64,000 nucleotides of DNA from Parahalioglobus pacificus (GCF_014652275.1 NZ_BMYM01000002.1:310001-374000), one strand, 5' to 3'; positions 1-9,792 are shown, counted from the stretch's first letter. Translations and numbers: made by a program. The notes: generated by a model from the sequence alone, not told the origin.

Positions 1-563
1 GGTAGTAGGGAGGCACCAAGGCGCTCGGTTAGCGCTACCGACAACTTGTCCATCTCAAGCGCCTGCAGTCTCAGCGGCCACTGGCCAGTCAAATCCTGCT
101 CAGCTAATAAATACGGGTCGCCGGGCGCCACGTAAACATGCCCCGATACGGTCACAGGCCCTGTCAGTTCAGGGATATCCGGCAGGGCTCGTCGCGCGGG
201 ATCACCGGCAATCCAGCCGCGATTAACCAGCAACAGCTGGTTAGTTGGCAGCGACATAACAGAGACGACTTCATAGCCGTAGCGGCCACCTTGAATCCGG
301 TTATCCAGCAGAATGTGGCGCTCCGGCAGAAACTGCCCCTCAGCAACCACGGGCAAATAGGCCAATAACTCTGGATCGCCCTCCATAAGCGTACTGGATA
401 CTACCTGCGGAGGTGCAGCGCTGCGCTGTTCAAAGGCAGTCGCGAGTGCCTCTTTCTCGTCTGCACGCTCCAGCTGCCAAAAGCCCAGGCTAACAAACAC
501 GGGTAACAGAACCGCTGTAAACACCGCGGTGCGCCACTCTACATCCAGCTTCAGCGTTGCCAT
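1..563 (-). CDS. SURF1 family cytochrome oxidase assembly protein (partial)
   Basis: SURF1 is an inner-membrane protein that helps insert heme a into cytochrome c oxidase subunit I. The reading frame starts at ATG 563 and runs off the left edge of the window, leaving 187 codons and no stop. Residues 13-28 form a transmembrane helix, followed directly by the family hallmark GFWQLERADEK (27-37). Further on, ILLDNR and LLLVNRGWI match the conserved periplasmic core. It lies beside the cox operon and is divergent from the DUF2909 gene, the arrangement seen in Pseudomonas. Identity is clear; the C-terminal end is outside the window. Confidence 0.93.
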   Translation of the reverse strand, partial: MATLKLDVEWRTAVFTAVLLPVFVSLGFWQLERADEKEALATAFEQRSAAPPQVVSSTLMEGDPELLAYLPVVAEGQFLPERHILLDNRIQGGRYGYEVVSVMSLPTNQLLLVNRGWIAGDPARRALPDIPELTGPVTVSGHVYVAPGDPYLLAEQDLTGQWPLRLQALEMDKLSVALTERLGASLL

Positions 564-641
564 TGTGACCATCCTGAAGGGTCCGCTCTCCGGCTTTTAC
601 GCCGCCTCGCGGTTATACTAGGCGCGACAAGGAGACCCGTT

Positions 642-884
642 TTGCTAAAAGTACTGATCGTAATCTTTATGCTGGCGTTAGTAGCCAGCCTGGGTAGCGG
701 CTTTTTCTTCCTGATGACCGATCAGGGAGATAAGCGTAGCCGCCGCTTATTCCACTCTCTGGGTGTACGTCTGGGGCTGGCCCTTGGCCTGATCTTCCTG
801 ATTACCTATGGCGTTGCATCCGGACAGCTGGGCAACAGAAACCCCTGGGACGCTGGCCCGATACCGCAGTCTGAATTGGAGTGA
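642..884 (+). CDS. DUF2909 twin-transmembrane protein
   Basis: This is an 80-residue membrane protein with two hydrophobic helices (about residues 2-26 and 42-61) joined by a short basic loop (DKRSRR). This is the pattern of the DUF2909 / twin transmembrane family that sits next to cox genes in many gammaproteobacteria. The start is TTG at 642, supported by AAGGAG at 629-634. It reads opposite to both SURF1 and the cox operon. Its function is not established; location suggests a link to oxidase assembly. Confidence 0.82.
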   Translation: MLKVLIVIFMLALVASLGSGFFFLMTDQGDKRSRRLFHSLGVRLGLALGLIFLITYGVASGQLGNRNPWDAGPIPQSELE

Positions 885-910
885 GAGTGGCCGGAAGACG
901 GCGGAGGGCA

Positions 911-929
911 GGGCGGCATTACGCCGCCC
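911..929. terminator. GC-rich hairpin between convergent genes
   Basis: A 7-bp perfect stem (GGGCGGC / GCCGCCC) with a 5-base loop lies between the stop codons of the DUF2909 gene and coxC, which converge here. There is no T-run on either strand, so intrinsic termination is only a guess. Confidence 0.35.
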
Positions 930-942
930 GCGTGAGCAGTAC

Positions 943-1917
943 TTACAGGATGTAGACGAACAGGAACAGGAACACCCACACCACGTCAACGAAGTGCCAG
1001 TACCAGCTGGACGCTTCAAAGCCGAAGTGATCATCGGCGGTGAAATGACCGCCGCGCACACTGCGCAACCACTGAATCAGCAACATGGTCATCCCCATCA
1101 ATACGTGGAAACCATGGAAGCCTGTCAGCATGAAGAAGGTTGAGCCGTAAATACCGGAGTTCAGCGTCAGACCGAAGTGTGCGTACGCTTCGTAGTACTC
1201 ATAGGCCTGCACGAAAACGAAGATAATACCCAGCAGTACCGTCAGGCCCAGCCACAGGTTGAACTTCTTCTTGTTACCGTCCAGCAGACCCATGTGCGCG
1301 ATGTGTACAGTGAAGCTGGATGACAACAGAATGATGGTGTTCCACAGGGGCAGCCACTTGTACCACGCCGCGGCATCGCCAAAGGCCATCGTGGTTTCAG
1401 CACTCTGATAGGTGCCGTTGTTGGCTGTGATCTGGTTCGCTACGCCACCAATGGCTTCCTGAGGCGTCTGCAGCATAGGCCAGGTGTACTCAAAGCCTTC
1501 CCACAGCAGGTAGTTCATGCGACCGCCTTCACCTTCACTGGCCAGCCAGGGACCAGCCAGGTTGCGCACATAGAACAGGGCGCCAAAGAAGGCGAAGAAG
1601 AACATCACTTCCGAGAAGATGAACCAGAACATGCCCAGCACATAGGATTTTTTCAGCTGAGCACTGTTGAGCCCTTCGATGTTCTCCTTGATGGCAATGC
1701 GGAACCAGTTGAACAGCGTTGCTGCAAAGAAGAACAGGCCGATCCAGAATATGGACCATGAGCTGGTGGCTGCTTCTGGGTCGCCAAACGTCATGTCGTT
1801 CATGATGCTGGCGGCACCAAAAATACTGAGCATCAGACCTATAGTGGCGCAGACCGCCAACTTGCTTTTGTCCGGTACGTAATACGTTTCGTACTCTGTG
1901 GATGTCTGACTTGTCAT
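943..1917 (-). CDS. ctaE: cytochrome c oxidase subunit III
   Basis: Subunit III of the aa3/caa3 oxidase, an integral membrane protein that stabilises the catalytic core. The 324-residue product has about seven hydrophobic helices and the conserved C-terminal block FHGFHVLMG ... WYWHFVDVVW, ending FLFLFVYIL. The start at 1917 has GGAG about 8 bases upstream. It is the last gene of the coxB-coxA-ctaG-coxC operon, 44 bp after ctaG. A hydrophilic loop after the third helix (SEGEGGRMNYLLWEG onward) is longer than in mitochondrial forms, as is common in this bacterial branch. Also called coxC. Confidence 0.96.
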   Translation of the reverse strand: MTSQTSTEYETYYVPDKSKLAVCATIGLMLSIFGAASIMNDMTFGDPEAATSSWSIFWIGLFFFAATLFNWFRIAIKENIEGLNSAQLKKSYVLGMFWFIFSEVMFFFAFFGALFYVRNLAGPWLASEGEGGRMNYLLWEGFEYTWPMLQTPQEAIGGVANQITANNGTYQSAETTMAFGDAAAWYKWLPLWNTIILLSSSFTVHIAHMGLLDGNKKKFNLWLGLTVLLGIIFVFVQAYEYYEAYAHFGLTLNSGIYGSTFFMLTGFHGFHVLMGMTMLLIQWLRSVRGGHFTADDHFGFEASSWYWHFVDVVWVFLFLFVYIL

Positions 1918-1961
1918 TGTGTTTCTCCGATTAACTCACGCAGGTTCCCCTGCACTGCGTG

Positions 1962-2522
1962 TCAGCGAGCGGCGACTGCGCCGTTCACCATATCTGTAAC
2001 ATCAAAAATCGTGTAGGACAGTGTGATGGTCTTGATATCACGGGGTAACTCCTGGTCCACGATAAACTGGAGGGGCATTTCTGCTACGCCGCCACCTTCC
2101 AGTGGCTGCTGATTAAAACAGAAGCACTCCGTTTTATGAAAATACTCTGCCGCACGAGAGGGCGATACGCTGGGTATAGCCTGGGCAACCATATCCTGGG
2201 GCAATGGGTTGCGCGCCAGGAAAATCGTATCGTTGGAAGCGCCGGGATTCACCTTCATCGCCGTAACGTCAGGGCGAAACTCCCAGGGCATACCGTCATT
2301 GTTAGTTGCCACAAACTGAATGGTGATCTCGCGAGACTCATCCACACCGGCCTGCACCGAGGTGTAGGCGGTGTCAGACGTTTTACCGTTGATCCCCAGG
2401 GCATCACATAGCACGTCGTACAAGGGCACCATGACGACAAAGACGAAGGCGAACATCCCGATAGCAACCACAACCAGCTTGGCAGCGGTATCGATCGCGG
2501 GGTTGTCACTCACTCGAATCAT
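1962..2522 (-). CDS. ctaG: cytochrome c oxidase assembly protein CtaG (Cox11)
   Basis: A copper chaperone anchored in the inner membrane that delivers copper to the CuB site of oxidase subunit I. The 186-residue protein has one N-terminal helix (about residues 14-34) and a periplasmic Ig-like domain. The copper-binding CFCF motif is present in KTECFCFNQQPLEGG. The start at 2522 is preceded by GAGG at a normal distance. The gene lies 18 bp after coxA, the usual place in gammaproteobacteria. The small DUF2970 gene often found next to ctaG is absent here, because only 44 bp remain before coxC. Confidence 0.95.
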   Translation of the reverse strand: MIRVSDNPAIDTAAKLVVVAIGMFAFVFVVMVPLYDVLCDALGINGKTSDTAYTSVQAGVDESREITIQFVATNNDGMPWEFRPDVTAMKVNPGASNDTIFLARNPLPQDMVAQAIPSVSPSRAAEYFHKTECFCFNQQPLEGGGVAEMPLQFIVDQELPRDIKTITLSYTIFDVTDMVNGAVAAR

Positions 2523-2540
2523 GGTCAGCAGCCTCCGAAC

Positions 2541-4121
2541 TTATGCGTGTGCGGGCTTGGCATCCAGCGTGGGCGGTGTTTCAAAGGTGTGGTAGGGCGC
2601 TGGTGTTGCAACCGTCCACTCCAAACCTTCCGCGCCGTCCCATACTTTCTCATCGGAAACCGGCTTACCGGCTACGATGGTCGCAATCACGTTGTACAGG
2701 AACAGGATCTGCGAGGCGCCATAGATGAAGGCGCCGATGCTGGACATCATATTGAAGTCAGCAAACTGCAGCGCGTAGTCCGGGATACGACGGGGCATAC
2801 CTGCCAGACCCACGAAGTGCTGCGGGAAGAAGGTCACGTTAAAGCCGATGAACGAGATCCAGAAATGGGTCTTACCCATGGTCTCGTTGTACATACGACC
2901 ACACCACTTGGGCAGCCAGTAGTAAACAGCAGCGGTCATTGAGAATACCGCGCCTGCCACCATCACGTAGTGGAAGTGGGCAACCACGAAGTAGCTGTCG
3001 TGGTACTGGAAGTCAGCCGGCGCAATGGACAGCATCAGGCCAGTGAAGCCACCGATAGTGAACAGCACCAGGAAGCCGATACAGAACAACATGGGCGTTT
3101 CAAAGGTCATGGCGCCACGCCACATGGTAGTAATCCAGTTGAAAACCTTCACACCCGTGGGCACGGCGATCAGCATGGTGGCGTACATGAAGAACAGCTC
3201 ACCTGCGATGGGCATGCCTACTGTGTACATGTGGTGAGCCCACACGATGAACGACAGGAAAGCGATAGACGCTGTCGCATACACCATAGAGTCATAGCCG
3301 AACAGCGGCTTGCGGGAGAACGCAGGTATGATCTGCGAAACCACACCGAAGGCGGGCAGAATGATGATGTACACCTCGGGGTGACCGAAGAACCAGAAGA
3401 TGTGCTGGAACAAGACGGGGTCACCGCCACCGGCTGCACTGAAAAAGCTGGTGCCGAAGTGGATATCCATCAGCATCATGGTGACCGCGCCTGCCAGTAC
3501 CGGCATTACAGCGACCAGCAGGAAGGCCGTGATGAGCCATGTCCATACGAACAGGGGCATCTTCATGTAAGTCATGCCGGGCGCACGCATGTTCATTACC
3601 GTGGCAATGATATTGATGGAGCCCATGATGGAAGACAGGCCCAGCACGTGAACCGAGAAGATGAAGTAGGTGACTGACGGCGGCGCGTAAGTCGTGGACA
3701 GCGGCGCATAGAAAGTCCAACCAAAGGCCGGTGCACCACCTTCCATGAACAGCGAGGAAGCCAGAAGCAGGAATGCCGGTGGCAAGATCCAGAAGCTCCA
3801 GTTGTTCATCCGCGGCAGCGCCATATCGGGCGCGCCAATCATCATTGGAATCATCCAGTTAGCCAGGCCTACAAAGGACGGCATGATGGCACCAAACACC
3901 ATCACCAGACCGTGTAGCGTGGTCATCTGGTTGAAAAATGCGGGGTCTACCAGCTGCATTCCAGGCTGAAACAGCTCCGCGCGGATAACCATCGCGAAGG
4001 CGCCACCCATGATGAACATGGCAAACGAGAACCACAGGTACATGGTTCCGATGTCTTTGTGGTTGGTGGTAAATAGCCACCGGGAAAGGCCCTTGGCGGG
4101 GCCGTGGTGATGATCTCCCAT
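2541..4121 (-). CDS. ctaD: cytochrome c oxidase subunit I
   Basis: The catalytic subunit that binds heme a, heme a3 and CuB, reduces oxygen and pumps protons. The 526-residue product shows the heme-copper signature WFFGHPEVY, with His247 (CuB ligand) and Tyr251 (the cross-linked tyrosine), the AHHMYTVG histidine pair, and HFHYVMVAGAVF. The N-terminus (MGDHHHGPAKG) leads into a conserved TTNHKDIGTMYL. I chose ATG 4121 because GGAGGAG lies 6 bases upstream (4128-4134). An in-frame TTG at 4136 would put that ribosome site inside the gene. It begins 15 bp after coxB. Also called coxA. Confidence 0.98.
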   Translation of the reverse strand: MGDHHHGPAKGLSRWLFTTNHKDIGTMYLWFSFAMFIMGGAFAMVIRAELFQPGMQLVDPAFFNQMTTLHGLVMVFGAIMPSFVGLANWMIPMMIGAPDMALPRMNNWSFWILPPAFLLLASSLFMEGGAPAFGWTFYAPLSTTYAPPSVTYFIFSVHVLGLSSIMGSINIIATVMNMRAPGMTYMKMPLFVWTWLITAFLLVAVMPVLAGAVTMMLMDIHFGTSFFSAAGGGDPVLFQHIFWFFGHPEVYIIILPAFGVVSQIIPAFSRKPLFGYDSMVYATASIAFLSFIVWAHHMYTVGMPIAGELFFMYATMLIAVPTGVKVFNWITTMWRGAMTFETPMLFCIGFLVLFTIGGFTGLMLSIAPADFQYHDSYFVVAHFHYVMVAGAVFSMTAAVYYWLPKWCGRMYNETMGKTHFWISFIGFNVTFFPQHFVGLAGMPRRIPDYALQFADFNMMSSIGAFIYGASQILFLYNVIATIVAGKPVSDEKVWDGAEGLEWTVATPAPYHTFETPPTLDAKPAHA

Positions 4122-4136
4122 CTTATACTCCTCCAA

Positions 4137-5294
4137 TTAACCTTTCTTGTGATTGAACACATCAATGGGCTGAACCATATCGCCCATATTGTTGCCAAAT
4201 GCGTTGCGCTGGTAGGTAATAACAGCCGCCATTTCGACGTCGTTGATCTGGCCACCGAAAGCCTGCATGGCCGTGCCAGCTACGCCGTTGATGCCGACGT
4301 CAAGGTGGCCCGCCAGATCGCCTGTAGCGATCGCGCTTGCAGCAATTGCCGTTCCTACACCGCCTTCACCGTTGGCGCCGTGACAAGCGAGGCAGTTGCG
4401 GTCGTAGACGGCTTTACCGCGCTCCATCAGCTCGTCCATGGTAAAGGTCTGAGCCATCAGCTCTTTGATTTCAGCAGCTTCAGCTTTTTTGCCAGACAGC
4501 CACTCGTCGTATTCGCCTTGGCTGACAACGTTGACGACCACGGGCATGAACCCGTGGTCCTTGCCGCACAGTTCGGCACACTGGCCACGGTAGATGCCTT
4601 CTTCTTCAGCCAGCGTCCAGGTTTCATTGATGAAACCGGGAATTGCGTCTCTCTTGACGGCCAGCTCAGGCACCCACCAAGCGTGGATAACATCGTTTGC
4701 GGTAACGAGGAAGCGCACTTTGGTGTCTACGGGAATCACCAGCGGTTCGTCGACTTCAAGCAGGTAATGCTGGCCCTTGTCTTCGGAGTTGTAAATTTCG
4801 CTCTGGGGAGTGCGCAGATTCGAGAAGAAGCTGACGTTTTCACCGTCGTCGCTGAGGTACTCATACTTCCACTTCCACTGGTATCCCGTGATGAGGATGT
4901 CCATCTCGGCATCTTCTACGTCGTAAATCTCCAGCAGCGTGGAGGTGGCCGGTACAGCCATGCCGATAAGAATGAGGAATGGGACCACTGTCCAGGCAAT
5001 CTCTACCTTGGTGCTCTCGTGGAAGGTCGCGGGCGTAACGCCGCGTGATTTGCGGTGATAAATAATGGAGTAAAACATCACCCCAAATACCAGCAGGCCG
5101 ATAATGACGCAGATCCAGAAGATGGTCATGTGCAGGTCAAAAATGTTCTGGCCTACCGCGGTGACACCGGGGGCCATGTTGACCTCATTCACCTTTTCGC
5201 CAGCAGCCATTACGCCAGCACTTACCATGCTCAAAAGCATCAGCACAGGACCGAGCGCCAGCTTTGCCAGCCGCTTCGCTTCAAAACACATTTC
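4137..5294 (-). CDS. ctaC: cytochrome c oxidase subunit II with fused cytochrome c domain (caa3 type)
   Basis: Subunit II accepts electrons at the CuA centre. With the start at 5294 the protein has 385 residues: a signal peptide (ending near VMAAGEK), two membrane helices, and a cupredoxin domain with CuA ligands Cys239, Cys243, His247 and Met250 (CAELCGKDHGFM). A C-terminal cytochrome c domain follows with CLACH (Cys301, Cys304, His305). The fusion makes this a caa3-type oxidase. The frame stays open to 5600, but the extra N-terminus resembles no family member. ATG 5294 has GGAG 9 bases upstream; ATG 5309 is possible but lacks a ribosome site. First gene of the operon. Confidence 0.95.
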   Translation of the reverse strand, partial: EMCFEAKRLAKLALGPVLMLLSMVSAGVMAAGEKVNEVNMAPGVTAVGQNIFDLHMTIFWICVIIGLLVFGVMFYSIIYHRKSRGVTPATFHESTKVEIAWTVVPFLILIGMAVPATSTLLEIYDVEDAEMDILITGYQWKWKYEYLSDDGENVSFFSNLRTPQSEIYNSEDKGQHYLLEVDEPLVIPVDTKVRFLVTANDVIHAWWVPELAVKRDAIPGFINETWTLAEEEGIYRGQCAELCGKDHGFMPVVVNVVSQGEYDEWLSGKKAEAAEIKELMAQTFTMDELMERGKAVYDRNCLACHGANGEGGVGTAIAASAIATGDLAGHLDVGINGVAGTAMQAFGGQINDVEMAAVITYQRNAFGNNMGDMVQPIDVFNHKKG

Positions 5295-5487
5295 CCGTGT
5301 CTCCATTTGTTGTCTAGAAAGTTTCCAACTGGCTCTGCCCAATGCACCACCTCGTTGATAGCAGGGCTTTTCGGGTGCTGCCGCACCTTCTATGGGGCGG
5401 TCAAACTCGTCCGAACGCAGCCGTGGCAGGACAGTTGATACGCTTTCCCTGCAGCCAGCAAAAATCACCGCGCAGAGAAGCGGCGGG

Positions 5488-5493
5488 ATTATA
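5488..5493 (-). promoter_or_regulatory. possible -10 box for the cox operon
   Basis: A perfect TATAAT on the minus strand lies in the 299-bp gap between coxB and the MATE gene. It would give a leader of nearly 190 bases before coxB. I see no good -35 box at the right distance, so an activator or another promoter may be involved. I recognised nothing else in this gap. Confidence 0.35.
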
Positions 5494-5593
5494 GCGAATG
5501 TAGGCAGGAAAAACACTAAAGCGCAGGTTTCACAAGGGCTTAGCCACCGCAACTTAACCGGATTTGCACCGGGGATGCTGATATCCTCAACAT

Positions 5594-6922
5594 ATGGCAC
5601 AGCTTAGGCCAATAGACCGCAAGATATGGGGCATCGCCTGGCCCGCGATCCTGTCAAATCTCTCCATTCCGTTGCTCGGTCTGGTGGACGGGGCCATCCT
5701 GGGCAATCTCGGGGATGCGCGGTACCTGGGCGCCGTTGCTCTCGGTGCCGCCCTTCTCTCCTTCCTCTACTGGGGATTCAGTTTTCTCCGCATGGGCACA
5801 ACGGGGCTGGTAGCCCGGGCTGTGGGCGCTGAGGACCAGGAAGAGGCCTTTCTGGTACTGGCCCGCTCCATGGCCCTGGCCCTGGGCCTGGCGCTGCTTG
5901 TCGCGCTCGCTCACCCCCTCTGGCTGGGCGCAGGCTTCGCCCTCATGCAGCCCTCGCAGGAATTACTGCCGTTGGCCAACAGCTATGCCAGCCTGCGTAT
6001 CATTAGCGCGCCAGCGGTATTGCTGACCTATGCCATCGTAGGCTGGTTTATTGGCCACCAGAACACACGCTGGCCCATGGCCATTATGATCACCACCAAC
6101 CTCATCAATATCGGTTTGGACTTCCTGTTCATCATCGGCCTGGGATGGGGCAGTGATGGCGCGGCTATTGCCACAGTCGTTGCAGAGTACATGGGCCTGG
6201 CCCTCGCACTCACACTGGTAGCCAGGGATGTTGCGCCCGACAAGTGGCGGGCGGCGCTGCCACAGCTGATGAACATCAGTGGTTACGGGCGTCTTCTGCA
6301 AAGCAATCGCGACTTGTTCCTGCGCACTGTGTGTCTACTGGCCAGCTTCGCCTTCTTCACCAGCATGGGCGAAAAGCTTGGGCCGGAAGTATTGGCGGCG
6401 AATGCATTACTGCTGCAGCTGCTGATGCTGGCGGCTTACGGGCTGGACGGATTTGCCTTCGCGGCTGAAGGCCTGTGCGGAACGGCACTGGGGGCGCGGC
6501 AGCTCGATGGATTCTATGCCGCCGTGAGGCGCTGCGCCTTTTGGACCTACCTCACGGCTATCGGGCTGAGTATCAGTTTCGCCTTACTGCACCCAGTGCT
6601 ATTCCCCTGGCTGACTAACCTTCCCGAGATTTCCACACAGCTCTACCGGCATGTGCCCTGGCTGATTGCGCTCCCGATTCTTGCAGCACCCAGCTACCTG
6701 CTGGACGGGGTCTTTATCGGCAGCGCACAAACGCGACCCATGATGTGGACCATGCTAGCCAGCGCCGCGCTGGTCTACCTACCGCTGTGGTACTTCACAC
6801 AAGCGCTCGGAAACCATGGACTTTGGCTGTCTTTCAGCCTGTTTAACGCCGCTCGGGGAGTAAGCCTCTGGGCTTACTACCGCCATTACAACGCCACCGG
6901 CCGCTGGCTTCAGACCCGTTAA
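5594..6922 (+). CDS. MATE family efflux transporter (DinF-like)
   Basis: A 442-residue inner-membrane exporter with about 12 hydrophobic helices arranged as two similar halves, the MATE fold. MATE proteins expel cationic drugs or metabolites using a sodium or proton gradient. The N-terminus (IWGIAWPAILSNLSIPLLGLVDGAILG written in pieces: IWGIAWPAILSN, PLLGLVDGAILG) and the FLRMGTTGLVARA segment match the DinF branch. The gene stands alone, divergent from the cox operon. The substrate cannot be told from sequence. Confidence 0.9.
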   Translation: MAQLRPIDRKIWGIAWPAILSNLSIPLLGLVDGAILGNLGDARYLGAVALGAALLSFLYWGFSFLRMGTTGLVARAVGAEDQEEAFLVLARSMALALGLALLVALAHPLWLGAGFALMQPSQELLPLANSYASLRIISAPAVLLTYAIVGWFIGHQNTRWPMAIMITTNLINIGLDFLFIIGLGWGSDGAAIATVVAEYMGLALALTLVARDVAPDKWRAALPQLMNISGYGRLLQSNRDLFLRTVCLLASFAFFTSMGEKLGPEVLAANALLLQLLMLAAYGLDGFAFAAEGLCGTALGARQLDGFYAAVRRCAFWTYLTAIGLSISFALLHPVLFPWLTNLPEISTQLYRHVPWLIALPILAAPSYLLDGVFIGSAQTRPMMWTMLASAALVYLPLWYFTQALGNHGLWLSFSLFNAARGVSLWAYYRHYNATGRWLQTR

Positions 6923-6931
6923 AAAGCCCTG

Positions 6932-6957
6932 CCAACATGGCCAAATCCCCATGTTGG
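6932..6957. repeat. 9-bp inverted repeat after the MATE gene
   Basis: CCAACATGG and CCATGTTGG are separated by 8 bases and form a perfect 9-bp stem. It lies 10 bp after the MATE stop codon and about 50 bp before the next start. It could be a weak terminator (there is no T-run) or an operator for the downstream gene. Confidence 0.5.
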
Positions 6958-7006
6958 TCTAGCCTAAACACTAACCGGGGTAGGGGCTGTATCGGCAGGA
7001 GGCTCC

Positions 7007-7651
7007 ATGACAGCGGTAAACATTCGAGAAATGGTTAATCGTGCGCTGGCGCAAGAGCAGCGTAGCGGGGAACTTCGCTCCCGTCTGGAGCGTGCAATGC
7101 CCCAATTGCACCAGCGCCTGGATATTCACGGCGAAGAACCCGCCGAGACGCTGCTTGCCTTTGTATCCAGCTATATCGCCAGTGTGCCCGGCTGCCTGAT
7201 GCTGGTAACGGCGGCCAGCAAACGTCTGGGTTTCTATGACTATGCCGCGCCTTTCCTGGCGGTTGCGGAAGACTTCTTTCTCGCACCACCCAGTGAGCTC
7301 GATGAGGATGGGGGTCTAATGGCATTGTTGGACGAGGCCTTTCTGGCGCACCGCCTATTGGAGGAGATCAACGACCGACACCTACAACACCTCGGTAGAC
7401 CACTGCTGCCGCTGGATATGACCGAAGCCAACACCATAGCGCACCATCTGATTGGGGATACCAAAGCCACGAGGCTGGAGCACCTGATTCAGTTCACTGC
7501 AGACCGTCTGCTGCACAAGGAGCACCTTTGGGAACCGCTGAAAGACTTACCGGGTAGTCAGGCGGGTGGCGGTGCACATTTCGATGGCGAGAGTTTGGGA
7601 GCCCCGGGCAGGGCAGTGAGACTACGTCTGGCGGAGGCGCGGCCCGTTTAG
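7007..7651 (+). CDS. hypothetical protein
   Basis: A 214-residue soluble protein with no signal peptide and no clear membrane helix. I do not recognise the family. It is rich in leucine and alanine and looks mainly alpha-helical. Residues near 60-95 (SVPGCLMLVTAASKRLGFYDY) are the most hydrophobic part, and the last 30 residues are Gly/Arg-rich and probably disordered. The start is well supported: AGGAGG at 6997-7002, four bases before ATG. The gene ends 4 bp from the stop of the convergent yheV gene. Codon use matches its neighbours, so recent transfer is not indicated. Confidence 0.75.
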   Translation: MTAVNIREMVNRALAQEQRSGELRSRLERAMPQLHQRLDIHGEEPAETLLAFVSSYIASVPGCLMLVTAASKRLGFYDYAAPFLAVAEDFFLAPPSELDEDGGLMALLDEAFLAHRLLEEINDRHLQHLGRPLLPLDMTEANTIAHHLIGDTKATRLEHLIQFTADRLLHKEHLWEPLKDLPGSQAGGGAHFDGESLGAPGRAVRLRLAEARPV

Positions 7652-7655
7652 CGAT

Positions 7656-7904
7656 TCAGTCTTCGTTGGGATCCAGTAGCCGAACCGGTTGGGCGTCAGT
7701 TTCAACGCGCCTGGCGGCGGCGCGATTCACACGGGTGGGCACTTCGCCAGGGGTCGGGCCCTCGGGGCGCTCATCCGTGAACCCACAGGCCACGCACTCT
7801 CGGGTATCCGTATCGAGATTAACCACCAGCTTGTCCATCTCGCCACAGCGCGGACAAACTGCACCTGCGATAAAGCGACGGCGGGTGTGATCGGGACGGT
7901 TCAT
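7656..7904 (-). CDS. yheV: YheV family putative zinc-ribbon protein
   Basis: An 82-residue protein with two CxxC pairs (CPRCGEMDKL and CVACGFTDERP) that form a zinc ribbon. The N-terminus RRRFIAGAVCPRCGEMDK is typical of the YheV (DUF2387) family, small proteins of unknown role widespread in gammaproteobacteria. The C-terminal 30 residues are charged and probably disordered. It reads in the same direction as aroE, 45 bp downstream of it, and may be co-transcribed. Confidence 0.88.
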   Translation of the reverse strand: MNRPDHTRRRFIAGAVCPRCGEMDKLVVNLDTDTRECVACGFTDERPEGPTPGEVPTRVNRAAARRVETDAQPVRLLDPNED

Positions 7905-7949
7905 GCTATTCGCTCTAACTTGACTTGCTTGAGTGTAACAACTTCCGGC

Positions 7950-8789
7950 TCAGGCCGCGGCGAGCGCCTCGCGTAGCTGCAGTATTACTGCACCCGTATC
8001 TGGCCTTTCACGCCGCCAAAGATAGAAAGACTCGGCCGCCTGCTCCACGAGCATGCCCAGGCCATCGGCCACTGCCCAGGCGGCGTTCTGGGCTGCCCAG
8101 CGCATAAACACCGTGGGCTCACTGCCGTACACCATGTCGTAGCAGCAGCTTCTCTCTGTCAGCAGCGACGGGGGTAGGTCCGGCATTTCCCCACTTAAAC
8201 CGGCACTGCTGGCATTGATAATCAGGTCGAACTGCCGACCCTCCCAAAGATCATAGCCACCCCCGGTGATGGCATCGCTAAGATCGACAAACTCCTGCGC
8301 GAGCGTCACTGCCTTATCGGGGGTCCGATTAGCAATCACCAATTCGCGCGGTTTTTCCCGCAGCAGCGGCTCCAGCACACCGCGAACGGCACCGCCCGCG
8401 CCAATCACCAGTACCCGCGCCCCATTAATACTCCAACCGTGATTGGCAATCATGTCGCGCACAAGGCCTACGCCGTCCGTGTTATCGCCCAACAGCTCAC
8501 CCTCATCCGAGAGTGCCAGGGTATTCACCGCACCGGCGCGCATTGCCCTGCGAGAAAGCGAATCCGCTAACCGGTGGGCCTCATGCTTGAACGGCACCGT
8601 GATATTCAGACCCTTGCCGCCGCCCTCAAAGAAGCGCCCGGCCGCTGCAGCAAACTCATTCATCTCAACCAATACTGCGCGGTATTGAATAGCGTGCCCA
8701 AACTGCTCGGCAAAGGCGGCATGAATCAGGGGTGATTTGCTGTGCTTAATGGGGTTACCAAACACAGCGTATTTGTCGACGTCAGTCAC
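7950..8789 (-). CDS. aroE: shikimate dehydrogenase (NADP+)
   Basis: Reduces 3-dehydroshikimate to shikimate in the aromatic amino-acid pathway in the cytoplasm. The 279-residue length is normal. The shikimate-binding block NPIKHSKSPLIH is near the N-terminus, followed by LNITVPFKHEA (catalytic Lys), the glycine-rich nucleotide loop VIGAGGAVRGVL and NRTPDKA, the usual NADP-selecting segment. The start is GTG at 8789 with GGAG just upstream. It is followed by yheV and preceded by hemF on the same strand. Confidence 0.97.
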   Translation of the reverse strand: MTDVDKYAVFGNPIKHSKSPLIHAAFAEQFGHAIQYRAVLVEMNEFAAAAGRFFEGGGKGLNITVPFKHEAHRLADSLSRRAMRAGAVNTLALSDEGELLGDNTDGVGLVRDMIANHGWSINGARVLVIGAGGAVRGVLEPLLREKPRELVIANRTPDKAVTLAQEFVDLSDAITGGGYDLWEGRQFDLIINASSAGLSGEMPDLPPSLLTERSCCYDMVYGSEPTVFMRWAAQNAAWAVADGLGMLVEQAAESFYLWRRERPDTGAVILQLREALAAA

Positions 8790-8817
8790 GACACTCCTAC
8801 AGACGAACGGAGACGGC

Positions 8818-9741
<924 letters not shown>

Positions 9742-9755
9742 TCAAAAGGCGGGGC

Positions 9756-9761
9756 ATTATA
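9756..9761 (-). promoter_or_regulatory. -10 box upstream of hemF
   Basis: TATAAT on the minus strand, 30 bases from ATG 9726. The -35 region is weak. The box lies in the 51-bp gap between tsaC and hemF, so hemF probably has its own promoter. Confidence 0.45.
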
Positions 9762-9792
9762 GCGGTCAGCGTCCAGAGGCCGTTGATCTGGG

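Noticed and set aside
2970-3677. A His-rich 235-codon plus-strand frame opposite coxA
   Set aside because: Shadow of the highly conserved coxA gene.
4104-5048. A 314-codon plus-strand frame opposite coxB
   Set aside because: Antisense to well-identified coxB and without any family features.
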